Below, piece by piece: positions 1-6,756 of a stretch of DNA of 64,000 nt. Source of the DNA: Tissierellaceae bacterium (GTDB lineage: Bacteria; Bacillota; Clostridia; Tissierellales; Tissierellaceae). A program made the translations under genes and the position numbers. The stretch spans positions 14,212 through 78,211 of the forward strand of contig JALNZV010000009.1 in the NCBI GenBank assembly GCA_023229175.1, written 5' to 3'. How positions within the stretch are numbered: the first letter of the stretch is position 1; each line of letters starts with the position of its first letter. The notes below the pieces were generated by a model. That model did not search any database. It was not told where the DNA came from and saw only the letters and a list, made by a program, of their open reading frames with translations.

Positions 1-707
1 TGGAAATTGGGCCCGGAATAGGCACATTGACTGAAGAATTGGCATTAAATGCAAAGAAAGTAGTGGCGGTAGAACTGGACAAGGCTCTACTGCCCATACT
101 AGATGAGACCATGGGAGGATATGACAACGTAGAAATAATATACGGCGACATATTGAAGGTAAACTTAGAGGAGATAATATCTAAAAAGTTAGGGGGAGGT
201 CCCGTCAAAGTAGTAGCTAATTTGCCATACTATGTGACAACCCCCATCATAGGCAGACTAATAGAGGAGAACCTAAGGATAGAGTCCATAGTAATCATGG
301 TCCAAAGGGAAGTGGCAGATAGGATGACTGCAAAGGCGGGGAGCAAAGAATACGGCTCCCTATCGGTATTCGTCAATTTCTATAGCGTACCGGAAATTGC
401 CTTGAGGATACCAAAGACGGTTTTCATGCCAAGGCCAAAGATAGATTCAGCTGTTGTGAAGTTAAAATTAAAGAAGGATTTACCTGATGTAAACAGAGAT
501 GAATTTTTTAAAGTAGTAAGAGCAGGATTTTCTAAAAGGAGAAAGACCATTATAAATTCCCTATCTACAGACGGGCTAGGAGTTGACAAAGAAAATATCC
601 GAAGTGCCTTGGAGGCAGCAAATATCGACCCGAAAATCAGGGCAGAAAATTTAACAGTAGAAGATTTTCTAAGATTAAGTAAATCTTTACCCCCCTCAGA
701 CATATAA
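1..707 (+). CDS. rsmA: 16S rRNA (adenine1518-N6/adenine1519-N6)-dimethyltransferase, 5' end missing
   Basis: Partial gene: the reading frame is open from the first base of the window (first full codon at 3) and 234 codons remain before the stop. The visible protein begins in SAM-binding motif I (EIGPGIGTLT). It continues with the acidic loop VAVELDKAL and the catalytic-site motif NLPYYVTTPI typical of KsgA/RsmA/Dim1. The C-terminal part holds the family motifs MVQREVADRM and FSKRRKTIINSL. The enzyme dimethylates two adjacent adenines in helix 45 of 16S rRNA during 30S maturation. About 40-50 residues are probably missing upstream. The next gene starts 31 bp downstream on the same strand. Family assignment is secure. 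Confidence 0.95.
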   Translation, partial: EIGPGIGTLTEELALNAKKVVAVELDKALLPILDETMGGYDNVEIIYGDILKVNLEEIISKKLGGGPVKVVANLPYYVTTPIIGRLIEENLRIESIVIMVQREVADRMTAKAGSKEYGSLSVFVNFYSVPEIALRIPKTVFMPRPKIDSAVVKLKLKKDLPDVNRDEFFKVVRAGFSKRRKTIINSLSTDGLGVDKENIRSALEAANIDPKIRAENLTVEDFLRLSKSLPPSDI

Positions 708-738
708 TTTAATAAAGTGTATAAAAGGGGGTAAAATT

Positions 739-1872
739 ATGTCTTCATCCTTGGAATATACAAGGAAATTTGTAATATTGAAAAGGGATTATGCCACAGT
801 AGAAAAAGGAATAGTCAGGGGCCACTGCAAAGTCGAGAAGAGAGGACCAAGAAATATATTTTCAGTAAGTATTGATAATGGCGAAATAGAGGATTTCTAT
901 GATATACTATTAATAGCCAATGACAAATCCAGATCCATTTGGTACCTAGGTAAAATCTTTACAGATGAAATAGGGAAAGGGAAAGACGAGTATTCCTTTA
1001 CCCAAAGAGAAGTGGAAAGCAGTGGTTTTCCAGTAAACCATGTGACAGGTATCTTAGTCATGAAGGACAATGAAGTAATACTAGGGGGATATACAGATGG
1101 AGAAGACGGCACCATTGAAGATTACATAGAGAATTTTCTCCAAAGAAAAGAAGAATACGAAGAAGAGAGCCTAGATATGGAAATAGAAGAAAACGCCGTG
1201 GAAAAGTTGGAACATCAAGGAGAATTGGATGTGGAGCCAGTAGTAGAACTAGTTGCAGTACCAGTAGTAGAACCAGTTGCAGAGCCAATTGAAACCCCTG
1301 TGGAGCCAATAGAGGAAATAGAAGAGGGGCCTCTGGAAGGGGAAGACTTAGACCTTGAGGAAGACTACGACGATGATGTAACGGAGTCTGATGGGGACCG
1401 CGGCGATTATGGAGAGGCAATAGATAGAAATGCACAGACTGTAAACTATGTTCTCAGTATCCTTAGATTTTTTCCTTATATTGTACCCTTTAAACACAAT
1501 CTTAAGGGCTACAACTGGTGGCTTATAGACTTAGATATAGAGAATGAATACAGGTCATTTTTGCCCTATTTTTCCCATGTACTGGGAGGGGACAACGAAA
1601 GATATTACGACAACCATATAACCACTTGTAATCAACTGGTAAATAAGTATCAGCATTACCTATTTGGATTGTACAACGAAGATGAAAAAGTAAAGTATTT
1701 CCTATATGGAATACCGGGGACATTTACCACGGGGGAACATCCCAATGGAGGTATGAGTGGATTTAACACTTGGATGGAAGGGAGAAATATAGAGGGATAC
1801 TGGATAATATATATAGATCCCTCAACTGGGAAACCAGTAGAAGTATCAAATCCAATGTTACCTGTAGATTAG
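739..1872 (+). CDS. hypothetical acidic protein with Val/Pro/Glu-rich linker
   Basis: I do not recognise a characterised family. The 377-aa protein has three visible parts. An N-terminal globular region of about 130 residues contains repeated strand-like segments. The middle, about residues 135-230, is very acidic and of low complexity, with repeated VEP/VAEP/IETP units and runs of Glu and Asp. The C-terminal region, about residues 235-377, is rich in aromatic residues (YNWWLIDLD, FLYGIPGTF, GYWIIYIDP). There is no signal peptide and no transmembrane helix. The start has a GGGGG-rich ribosome site about 6 nt upstream. It lies just after rsmA and may be cotranscribed with it. The ending resembles tails seen in clostridial spore-related proteins, but this is an impression only. 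Confidence 0.75.
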   Translation: MSSSLEYTRKFVILKRDYATVEKGIVRGHCKVEKRGPRNIFSVSIDNGEIEDFYDILLIANDKSRSIWYLGKIFTDEIGKGKDEYSFTQREVESSGFPVNHVTGILVMKDNEVILGGYTDGEDGTIEDYIENFLQRKEEYEEESLDMEIEENAVEKLEHQGELDVEPVVELVAVPVVEPVAEPIETPVEPIEEIEEGPLEGEDLDLEEDYDDDVTESDGDRGDYGEAIDRNAQTVNYVLSILRFFPYIVPFKHNLKGYNWWLIDLDIENEYRSFLPYFSHVLGGDNERYYDNHITTCNQLVNKYQHYLFGLYNEDEKVKYFLYGIPGTFTTGEHPNGGMSGFNTWMEGRNIEGYWIIYIDPSTGKPVEVSNPMLPVD

Positions 1873-1910
1873 CCCGTAAAAGGTTAAAAAAAATACAAAG
1901 GAGAATGACA

Positions 1911-2279
1911 ATGGATAAGATAACCATAGAAGAATTAAAATGTCAAACCCATGAAGACGGAGAAGATGCCGTGGAGGATCTCAAGAAAGCTTTATTAAAA
2001 GAAGAGGGCATATATACGTTATCGAATATATTTAAAGCCCTATCAGATCCCACCAGATTGAAAGTTATTTTTGTACTTTCCCAATCTAGTTTATGTGTTT
2101 GCAATATAGCACATATATTAGATATGTCCCAATCTGCCATATCTCACCAACTGAGAATACTAAGGGATTTAAAACTAGTAAAATTCGTAAAAAAGGGAAA
2201 ACTAGTTATATATTCATTGGACGACGATCACGTACTTCAACTGTTGACTCAGGGATTAGATCACGTAAATCATAAATAA
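1911..2279 (+). CDS. ArsR/SmtB-family metal-sensing transcriptional repressor
   Basis: A 122-aa winged-helix regulator. The ATG at 1911 is preferred because AAGGAG (1898-1903) lies 7 nt before it; a longer in-frame reading from 1770 would run through the end of the preceding gene. The protein shows the family core: FKALSDPTRLKVI, then SLCVCNIAHIL, then MSQSAISHQLRILRDLKLV. The CVC pair is the position of the CadC-type alpha-3 thiolate site. The C-terminal helix (D-x-H near residue 104, then HVNH) matches the alpha-5 zinc site of SmtB/ZiaR proteins. Known family members bind operators and release on Zn, Cd or Pb. No metal efflux pump is nearby, so the target genes are unclear. Confidence 0.88.
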   Translation: MDKITIEELKCQTHEDGEDAVEDLKKALLKEEGIYTLSNIFKALSDPTRLKVIFVLSQSSLCVCNIAHILDMSQSAISHQLRILRDLKLVKFVKKGKLVIYSLDDDHVLQLLTQGLDHVNHK

Positions 2280-2349
2280 GGCAGTAAATATTTTCAGGCA
2301 GTGATTATCTTATCAAACATTTGGGTAATTAAAAATTAGATAAAAGCTG

Positions 2350-2378
2350 TTGACTATTATACCTAGTGGGGGTATAAT
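2350..2378 (+). promoter_or_regulatory. Sigma-A promoter with CsoR/CstR-like inverted repeat
   Basis: TTGACT (2350-2355), a 17-bp spacer and TATAAT (2373-2378) form a near-consensus promoter for the glutaredoxin gene. The spacer and -10 region hold an exact inverted repeat, ATTATACC (2356-2363) and GGTATAAT (2371-2378), with a G-run between them. This resembles the TACCC/GGGTA operators of the CsoR/RcnR/CstR family. A bound repressor would block RNA polymerase directly. The regulator assignment is inference. Confidence 0.7.
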
Positions 2379-2411
2379 GATAGGGATTGTTAATTATAAG
2401 GAGGAAATCAG

Positions 2412-2642
2412 ATGGCAAACGTGCAAATTTTCACCAGCAATACTTGTCCATATTGTGTTGCTGCAAAAAACTATTTAGATGAAAAGGGAGTACCCTTTGT
2501 AGAGAAAAATGTACAAACAGATAAGGATGCAAGAAAAGAATTAATGGCCATGGGACACATGGGTGTTCCTGTGTTAGTTATAGATGGCGAAGAAATAGTT
2601 GGATTTGACAGAGCTAGAATAGACGCTTTATTATCAAAATAA
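2412..2642 (+). CDS. Glutaredoxin-family (NrdH-like) thiol-disulfide oxidoreductase
   Basis: A 76-aa protein with the glutaredoxin fold. It shows the redox motif CPYC after strand 1 (TSNTCPYC, residues 9-16), the cis-proline motif GVPVLVIDG in the middle, and a terminal GFDRARIDALL helix. The small size and CPYC motif fit the NrdH/glutaredoxin-like proteins of anaerobic Firmicutes, which transfer electrons to target disulfides. The ribosome site AAGGAGGA lies about 6 nt before the ATG. The gene stands alone, between a promoter carrying a CsoR-like palindrome and a bidirectional terminator. Its convergent neighbour is a DUF1858 redox protein, so a shared role in thiol or persulfide stress is possible but unproven. 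Confidence 0.88.
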   Translation: MANVQIFTSNTCPYCVAAKNYLDEKGVPFVEKNVQTDKDARKELMAMGHMGVPVLVIDGEEIVGFDRARIDALLSK

Positions 2643-2664
2643 AACACCTACACTTACAAAAAAT

Positions 2665-2688
2665 AAAAAAGAGCCTAGGCTCTTTTTT
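2665..2688. terminator. Bidirectional intrinsic terminator
   Basis: AAAAAAGAGCC and GGCTCTTTTTT pair around a very short loop, giving a U-run in both directions. It separates the glutaredoxin gene (plus) from the convergent DUF1858 gene (minus). Confidence 0.85.
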
Positions 2689-2691
2689 ATT

Positions 2692-2880
2692 TTATAATTC
2701 GTGTAAAGCGTCCATTAATCTATTTAAATCGAGACCGTGAACCATGGCAGCTTCCTCTAAGCTTTCCATTTGACTTGATGGGCAACCGACACATCCCATG
2801 CCAAATCTAAGAAGAACTTCTGCAGATTCTGGATTTTTTCTAATAAGTTCGCCAATCAACATATCCTTAGTAACTTGCAT
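2692..2880 (-). CDS. DUF1858 domain protein (hybrid-cluster-associated redox disulfide type)
   Basis: A 62-aa protein. The ATG at 2880 is chosen over an in-frame TTG six bases earlier because GGAGGG sits at a proper distance only from the ATG. The sequence has the hallmarks of DUF1858: an N-terminal TKDMLIGELIRKNPESAEVLLRFGM helix-turn, followed by GCVGCPSSQMESLEEAAMVHGLD. The CVGC pair is the putative redox disulfide. Such small proteins occur alone or fused to hybrid cluster protein and other redox enzymes in anaerobes. Their exact reaction is not established. The gene converges with the glutaredoxin gene. Confidence 0.85.
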   Translation of the reverse strand: MQVTKDMLIGELIRKNPESAEVLLRFGMGCVGCPSSQMESLEEAAMVHGLDLNRLMDALHEL

Positions 2881-3037
2881 ATTCAACCCTCCTATTTAAT
2901 TCTTACTAATATAGTAGCATATACTTAAAATATTTTCTAGTGCAAATATATATTCTCCCAAAATATAAAAAATATTTAACATTTGCTTGAATAAAAAAAT
3001 TACTTCTTGGAGATTACTATACCAGGAGGTGAAAAAA

Positions 3038-3424
3038 ATGGATAATAACGAGAAAAATAGGGAACACAGGGATAGAGACAGAAGTGATGATTTTAACATT
3101 GGCCACCTGCTAATCCGAGTTTTAGTTACGGCCATTGTAGTTGCCATAGCAGCGTATTTTACTCCAGGATTTACAATTGATGGTATTTGGAGTTTATTGT
3201 TGGCAGCAGTAGTAATAGGAGTCCTAGATCATTTGATTCAGAAATTCACTGGCATGGAGGCCTCTCCTTTTGGAAAAGGCTTTACAGGATTTCTCGTAGC
3301 TGCAATCATTCTTTATGTCACTAAATTTATAGTACCCGGTTTCAATATATCTGTATGGGGGGCTTTAATAGGTGCCCTAGTCATAGGTATAGTAGATGCC
3401 ATAATACCGGGGAAGGCAATGTAG
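3038..3424 (+). CDS. Phage holin family IV-like (YvlD-type) membrane protein
   Basis: A 128-aa membrane protein. The ATG at 3038 follows AGGAGGTG by 6 nt. A charged N-terminus of about 25 residues rich in Asp and Arg precedes four hydrophobic segments: VLVTAIVVAIAAYF, IWSLLLAAVVIGVL, GFLVAAIILYVTKFIV and VWGALIGALVIGIVDAII. The alternation of PGF and AL(V/I)IG turns matches the PF04020 family (YvlD and related), found as housekeeping membrane proteins in Firmicutes despite the holin name. There is no phage context here. The function is unknown, with envelope stress as one possibility. A hairpin terminator follows. Confidence 0.82.
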   Translation: MDNNEKNREHRDRDRSDDFNIGHLLIRVLVTAIVVAIAAYFTPGFTIDGIWSLLLAAVVIGVLDHLIQKFTGMEASPFGKGFTGFLVAAIILYVTKFIVPGFNISVWGALIGALVIGIVDAIIPGKAM

Positions 3425-3460
3425 TAAAACTTGTATAAAATAGGAATAAGCTAAAAATTA

Positions 3461-3516
3461 TGCCGAGTTCTGATTCCTTTGGAAACGCCAAGGGAGGAGT
3501 TCTCGGCAAATTTTTT
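3461..3516 (+). terminator. Probable intrinsic terminator with long imperfect stem
   Basis: TGCCGAG (3461-3467) pairs with CTCGGCA (3502-3508). Inside, CCTTTGG faces CCAAGGG. A T-run follows at 3511-3516. It lies downstream of the holin-like gene. Confidence 0.7.
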
Positions 3517-3613
3517 ATGACTGATACTTGATTTGTAAGGGAAAATAATATATCATGTTTACAGACACTATCTATGGGTATTAATAATTCGATAACAGCA
3601 AGGAGGTATGTAA

Positions 3614-3910
3614 ATGGTAGTTACTTTAACTGGAGATGCATCTGTTGAATTAAAAAAAGTCCTTGAGGCTAAGAATTCAGATAAGTCCTTAAGAATCTAT
3701 ATTGCAGGCTATGGTTGAGGTGGTCCAACTTTTGGTATAGCTCTGGATGAGCAAAAAGATGGAGATTCCATGACAGTAGTTGACGATTTAACTTTCCTTA
3801 TGGAAAGTGAACTAGAGGAGATGTTTAACGCCTTTACTGTAGATTACAGTGACAATTGGTTAAGAAAAGGCTTCTCAGTAATTCCAGATGGATTTACTAG
3901 CACATGCTAA
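3614..3910 (+). CDS. HesB/IscA-like selenoprotein (Sec at codon 35, UGA 3716-3718)
   Basis: A conventional gene finder would break this gene because of an in-frame TGA at 3716-3718. The frame is otherwise open from the ATG at 3614 to TAA at 3908-3910, 98 codons, with AGGAGG 7 nt upstream of the ATG. Around the TGA the protein reads IYIAGYG-(TGA)-GGPTFGIALDEQ, which is the HesB/IscA-like fold with the TGA exactly at the position of the first conserved cysteine. The frame continues with family sequence on both sides (DSMTVVDDLTFLMESE; IPDGFTSTC). A candidate bacterial SECIS hairpin follows the TGA. HesB-like selenoproteins are known in anaerobic Firmicutes; their role in Fe-S or redox chemistry is not settled. 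A terminator follows directly. Confidence 0.88.
3740..3752 (+). promoter_or_regulatory. Candidate bacterial SECIS hairpin
   Basis: GCTC (3740-3743) pairs with GAGC (3749-3752) around the loop TGGAT. The loop GG lies about 27 nt after the UGA, inside the 16-37 nt window known for bacterial SECIS elements. The stem is short, so the call is tentative. Confidence 0.5.
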
Positions 3911-3911
3911 C

Positions 3912-3938
3912 AAAAAGATAGGGAAACCTATCTTTTTT
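3912..3938 (+). terminator. Intrinsic terminator of the selenoprotein gene
   Basis: AAAAAGATAGG and CCTATCTTTTT pair around GAAA, followed by more T. It starts 2 nt after the stop codon. Confidence 0.9.
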
Positions 3939-4001
3939 GCTTTATGATACCTATGGTAGTGTGTTATAATAAAAATGGTGTATAAATGTGAAAGGTTGGT
4001 G

Positions 4002-4097
4002 ATGAAAATGGATTCGGGGCCTCTGCCCAGTATATATTTTGAAAAACAATTAAAAATAAGCAGAGAACTGTTTTCATTGCCGATTATGGTTCTCTAG
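4002..4097 (+). CDS. Possible 31-aa leader peptide upstream of mgtE
   Basis: A short open frame, MKMDSGPLPSIYFEKQLKI and onward, has a weak ribosome site (AAGGTTGG) and ends 12 bp before mgtE. A TATAAT box lies at 3965-3970. It could be a translated leader of mgtE or chance. No M-box riboswitch was recognised here. Low confidence. Confidence 0.3.
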   Translation: MKMDSGPLPSIYFEKQLKISRELFSLPIMVL

Positions 4098-4109
4098 TGG
4101 AGGGAGAAC

Positions 4110-5447
4110 ATGGATGAAAGAAGACTAATTGAATTAATTGATGAAAAGAAATACGCTGAAATTAAAAGAGAATTATCCGATATGAACGAAGTTGACGTGG
4201 CAGAAATTTTAGATCCCCTAGATGCTCATTTGACCTTATTGATATTTAGGATGTTACCTAAGGACTTGGCAGTAGAGGTTTTTGCCCATTTCTCCAAAGA
4301 GCAGCAGTTAGGCATCATAAATTCCATTACGGATAGGGAATTGGAGTATATCATAAACGAATTGTTTTTTGACGATATGATAGACCTAATAGAGGAGATG
4401 CCAGCCAATATAGTGAAAAAGATTCTCAGATCTGCAAAGGAGGATGAAAGAAAGCTTATTAACCAGTTTTTAAAGTACCCTGCAGATTCTGCTGGCAGCA
4501 TCATGACCATAGAGTACGTAGAGCTAAAAAAGGCCATGACTGTAAAGGAGTCTTTGTGTCATATCAAGGAGACGGGCCTAAATAAGGAAACGGTCTATAC
4601 ATGCTATGTAACTGACAGTAAAAGGGCATTGGAGGGCTTTGTATCCCTTAGGACTTTGGTTACTTCAGATGAGAATATGATAATAGAAGATATAATGGAG
4701 GACGAGGTAATACATGTAAATACCCATGACGACCAGGAAAGCGTAGCCAATGTATTTAGGAAATATGGATTTTTGGCTTTACCTGTAGTAGATAACGAAA
4801 ATCGCTTGACTGGAATAATCACCGTTGACGATATAATGGACATCATGGAGCAGGAAGCAACTGAGGACTTCCAGATAATGGCTGCTATGTCTCCATCGGA
4901 AGAGGCATATTTAGAGACAGGGGTATTTACCTTAGCCAGACATAGACTTCCTTGGCTGTTGGTACTTATGATATCAGCCACATTTACGGGACGAATTATG
5001 GGAAAGTTTGAAAACGTGTTGGCTTCCATAGTCGTACTTAGCACATTTATTCCCATGCTAATGGACACCGGTGGAAATGCGGGAAGCCAGTCATCTACCT
5101 TGATTATAAGGGGCCTAGCAACTGGCGAAATATCTACTAAGGACTGGATTAAGGTTCTATGGAGGGAACTGGCCATTAGCTTTATAGTAGGTGTTATACT
5201 GGCTATTACGAATTTTGTTAGGCTTATGGTACTTGAGAAAATTGATATTGTAATTGCATTGACGGTTTCCATTACTTTAGTGGTTACCGTGGTGTCTTCT
5301 AAGGTCGTTGGAGGTACTTTGCCTTTAATCGCCAAGAAGATGAATTTGGATCCCGCCATTATGGCAGGTCCCTTAATCACAACCATTGTGGATGCTTTAA
5401 GTTTAATTGTATATTTTGGCATTGCTACTGCGTTGCTTGGACTATAA
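4110..5447 (+). CDS. mgtE: MgtE-type magnesium transporter
   Basis: A 445-aa protein of normal MgtE length. The order of domains is: a cytosolic superhelical N domain (about 1-125; EILDPLDAHLTLLIFRMLPKDLAVEVF), tandem CBS domains (about 130-250; the second ends in VDNENRLTGIITVDDIMDIM), a connecting helix, then five membrane segments from about residue 280. The pore region contains the family signature MLMDTGGNAGSQSS. MgtE channels import Mg2+ down the membrane potential and are gated by Mg2+ binding to the N and CBS domains. The ATG follows GGAGGG by 5 nt. A terminator follows immediately, so the gene is monocistronic apart from a possible leader peptide. Confidence 0.95.
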   Translation: MDERRLIELIDEKKYAEIKRELSDMNEVDVAEILDPLDAHLTLLIFRMLPKDLAVEVFAHFSKEQQLGIINSITDRELEYIINELFFDDMIDLIEEMPANIVKKILRSAKEDERKLINQFLKYPADSAGSIMTIEYVELKKAMTVKESLCHIKETGLNKETVYTCYVTDSKRALEGFVSLRTLVTSDENMIIEDIMEDEVIHVNTHDDQESVANVFRKYGFLALPVVDNENRLTGIITVDDIMDIMEQEATEDFQIMAAMSPSEEAYLETGVFTLARHRLPWLLVLMISATFTGRIMGKFENVLASIVVLSTFIPMLMDTGGNAGSQSSTLIIRGLATGEISTKDWIKVLWRELAISFIVGVILAITNFVRLMVLEKIDIVIALTVSITLVVTVVSSKVVGGTLPLIAKKMNLDPAIMAGPLITTIVDALSLIVYFGIATALLGL

Positions 5448-5476
5448 CAAGTCGGATTTTCCGACTTGTTTTTTTT
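5447..5476 (+). terminator. Intrinsic terminator of mgtE
   Basis: ACAAGTCGG pairs with CCGACTTGT around ATTTT, followed by a run of T. It starts at the last base of the stop codon. Confidence 0.92.
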
Positions 5477-5605
5477 ATGCCCATTTAGCTATTGGTTTTA
5501 AAAGCTAATTATGAGTATGTTTTGGCATTAAATGAATAGCAATTGGACACTAAAACTTTTTCATATATAGAGGGAGGACAGAATAATATATATGGAGGTG
5601 ATAGA

Positions 5606-6226
5606 GTGCTAAATATCATATGGTCAGTACTAATAATATCGGGATTTTTAATAGGTGCAGCAACAGGAAACGTACAAAACGTCACAGCAGCTGCCATAAA
5701 TAGTGCAAAAATGGCAGTAGAGCTGGCAATTGGACTAATGGGAGTCATGGCAATGTGGCTAGGAATACTGAGAATTGCAGAAGAATCGGGATTAATCAAC
5801 ATTATATCCAGAGCCTTAAAACCGATAATGATACTTTTGTTTCCAGAAGTGCCAGAAGACCATCCAGCCATGGGGGCAATGATAATGAATATCTCAACAA
5901 ATATATTGGGATTGGGAAATGCAGCCACGCCATTTGGACTAAAAGCCATGGAGGAGCTGCAAACGCTGAATAGGTATAAAGACACAGCAACAAACTCTAT
6001 GGTTACATTTCTCGCCATCAATACATCTTCAGTGACCTTGATACCCGCATCAACCATAGCTTTGCTGACAGCAGCAGGAGCAAGAAATCCTGCAGAAATC
6101 ATAGGACCCAGTATAATCGCCACCACAATGTCGACCTTAGGAGCCATAATAGCTGCAAAGACATTGCAAAGACTTCCCAGATACAAAATCAAGCCATGGG
6201 AAAGGGGTAGGAAAAATGCTGCTTAA
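5606..6226 (+). CDS. spmA: Spore maturation protein A
   Basis: A 206-aa polytopic membrane protein. The GTG at 5606 is chosen because GGAGGTGATAGA lies directly before it; the frame extends upstream but without a ribosome site. The sequence matches SpmA: LGILRIAEESGLINIISRAL, then MGAMIMNISTNILGLGNAATPFGLKAMEELQ, then LAINTSSVTLIPAST, all in the nucleoside-recognition (Gate) fold. In Bacillus, SpmA and SpmB are needed for core dehydration and heat resistance of spores. The gene overlaps spmB by 11 bp, so the two are translated as a pair. Confidence 0.93.
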   Translation: MLNIIWSVLIISGFLIGAATGNVQNVTAAAINSAKMAVELAIGLMGVMAMWLGILRIAEESGLINIISRALKPIMILLFPEVPEDHPAMGAMIMNISTNILGLGNAATPFGLKAMEELQTLNRYKDTATNSMVTFLAINTSSVTLIPASTIALLTAAGARNPAEIIGPSIIATTMSTLGAIIAAKTLQRLPRYKIKPWERGRKNAA

Positions 6227-6755
6227 ATCGGTGGAGTACGTATCTCAGTTGGCAATACCCTTTATGATAGTAGGAATAATAGGGTACGGATTGCAAAAAA
6301 ATGTAAAAGTCTATGAAGCCTTTACAGAGGGGGCAAAGGGAGGGTTTGCCACATTTATAAGGATAATACCGTCCTTTATAGCCATGTTAGTAGCCATAGG
6401 AGTATTTAGAGAGTCAGGTGCCTTGGATTTACTGACAAATGCCCTTAAGCCCATAGTAAGGACAATTAACATACCAGAAGAAGTAGTGCCCATGATGATA
6501 ATGAGACCCCTTTCCGGCAGCGGTGCCCAAAGTATAATAAGTCAACTGGCAAGAACTTATGGGCCGGAATCCCTGGCCTGCCGTACAGCAGCAGTAATGA
6601 TGGGCTCCAGTGAGACCACCTTATATGTATTGGCGATTTACTTTGGATCCATATCCATAAAAAAACAGAGGCATGCATTAGCCTCTGGTTTAATTGCCGA
6701 TTTAGTAGGTTTTCTATCAGCAGTCTACGTAAGCAGAATATTTTTTAATTCTTAA
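6216..6755 (+). CDS. spmB: Spore maturation protein B
   Basis: A 179-aa membrane protein of normal SpmB length, starting inside the end of spmA. It shows the Gate-domain pattern: YGLQKNVKVYEAFTEGAKGGF, then FRESGALDLLTNAL, then MMIMRPLSGSGAQSI and MMGSSETTLYVLAIYFGS. SpmB acts with SpmA in late sporulation. The gene ends 1 bp before the stop codon of the convergent chemoreceptor gene, with no obvious terminator between them, so the two transcripts probably overlap. Confidence 0.93.
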   Translation: MLLKSVEYVSQLAIPFMIVGIIGYGLQKNVKVYEAFTEGAKGGFATFIRIIPSFIAMLVAIGVFRESGALDLLTNALKPIVRTINIPEEVVPMMIMRPLSGSGAQSIISQLARTYGPESLACRTAAVMMGSSETTLYVLAIYFGSISIKKQRHALASGLIADLVGFLSAVYVSRIFFNS

Positions 6756-6756
6756 T

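Noticed and set aside
3038..3424. Prophage remnant, suggested by the holin-like gene
   Set aside because: No other phage gene, integrase or attachment site is nearby; this family is common as a chromosomal membrane protein.
3716..3718. TGA in the HesB-like gene taken as a pseudogene stop or sequencing error
   Set aside because: The stop is at the one cysteine position where Sec is known in this family. The rest of the frame is intact, and a hairpin follows at SECIS distance.
3940..4110. M-box (ykoK) magnesium riboswitch before mgtE
   Set aside because: The conserved M-box segments were not found, and the leader is too short.
4604..5422. Long open frame on the minus strand inside mgtE (272 codons)
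   Set aside because: It mirrors the mgtE reading frame, has no ribosome site and no family-like sequence. It is a shadow of the real gene.
5509..6192. 227-codon minus-strand frame opposite spmA
   Set aside because: Antisense shadow of a low-complexity membrane-protein gene; spmA is well supported.
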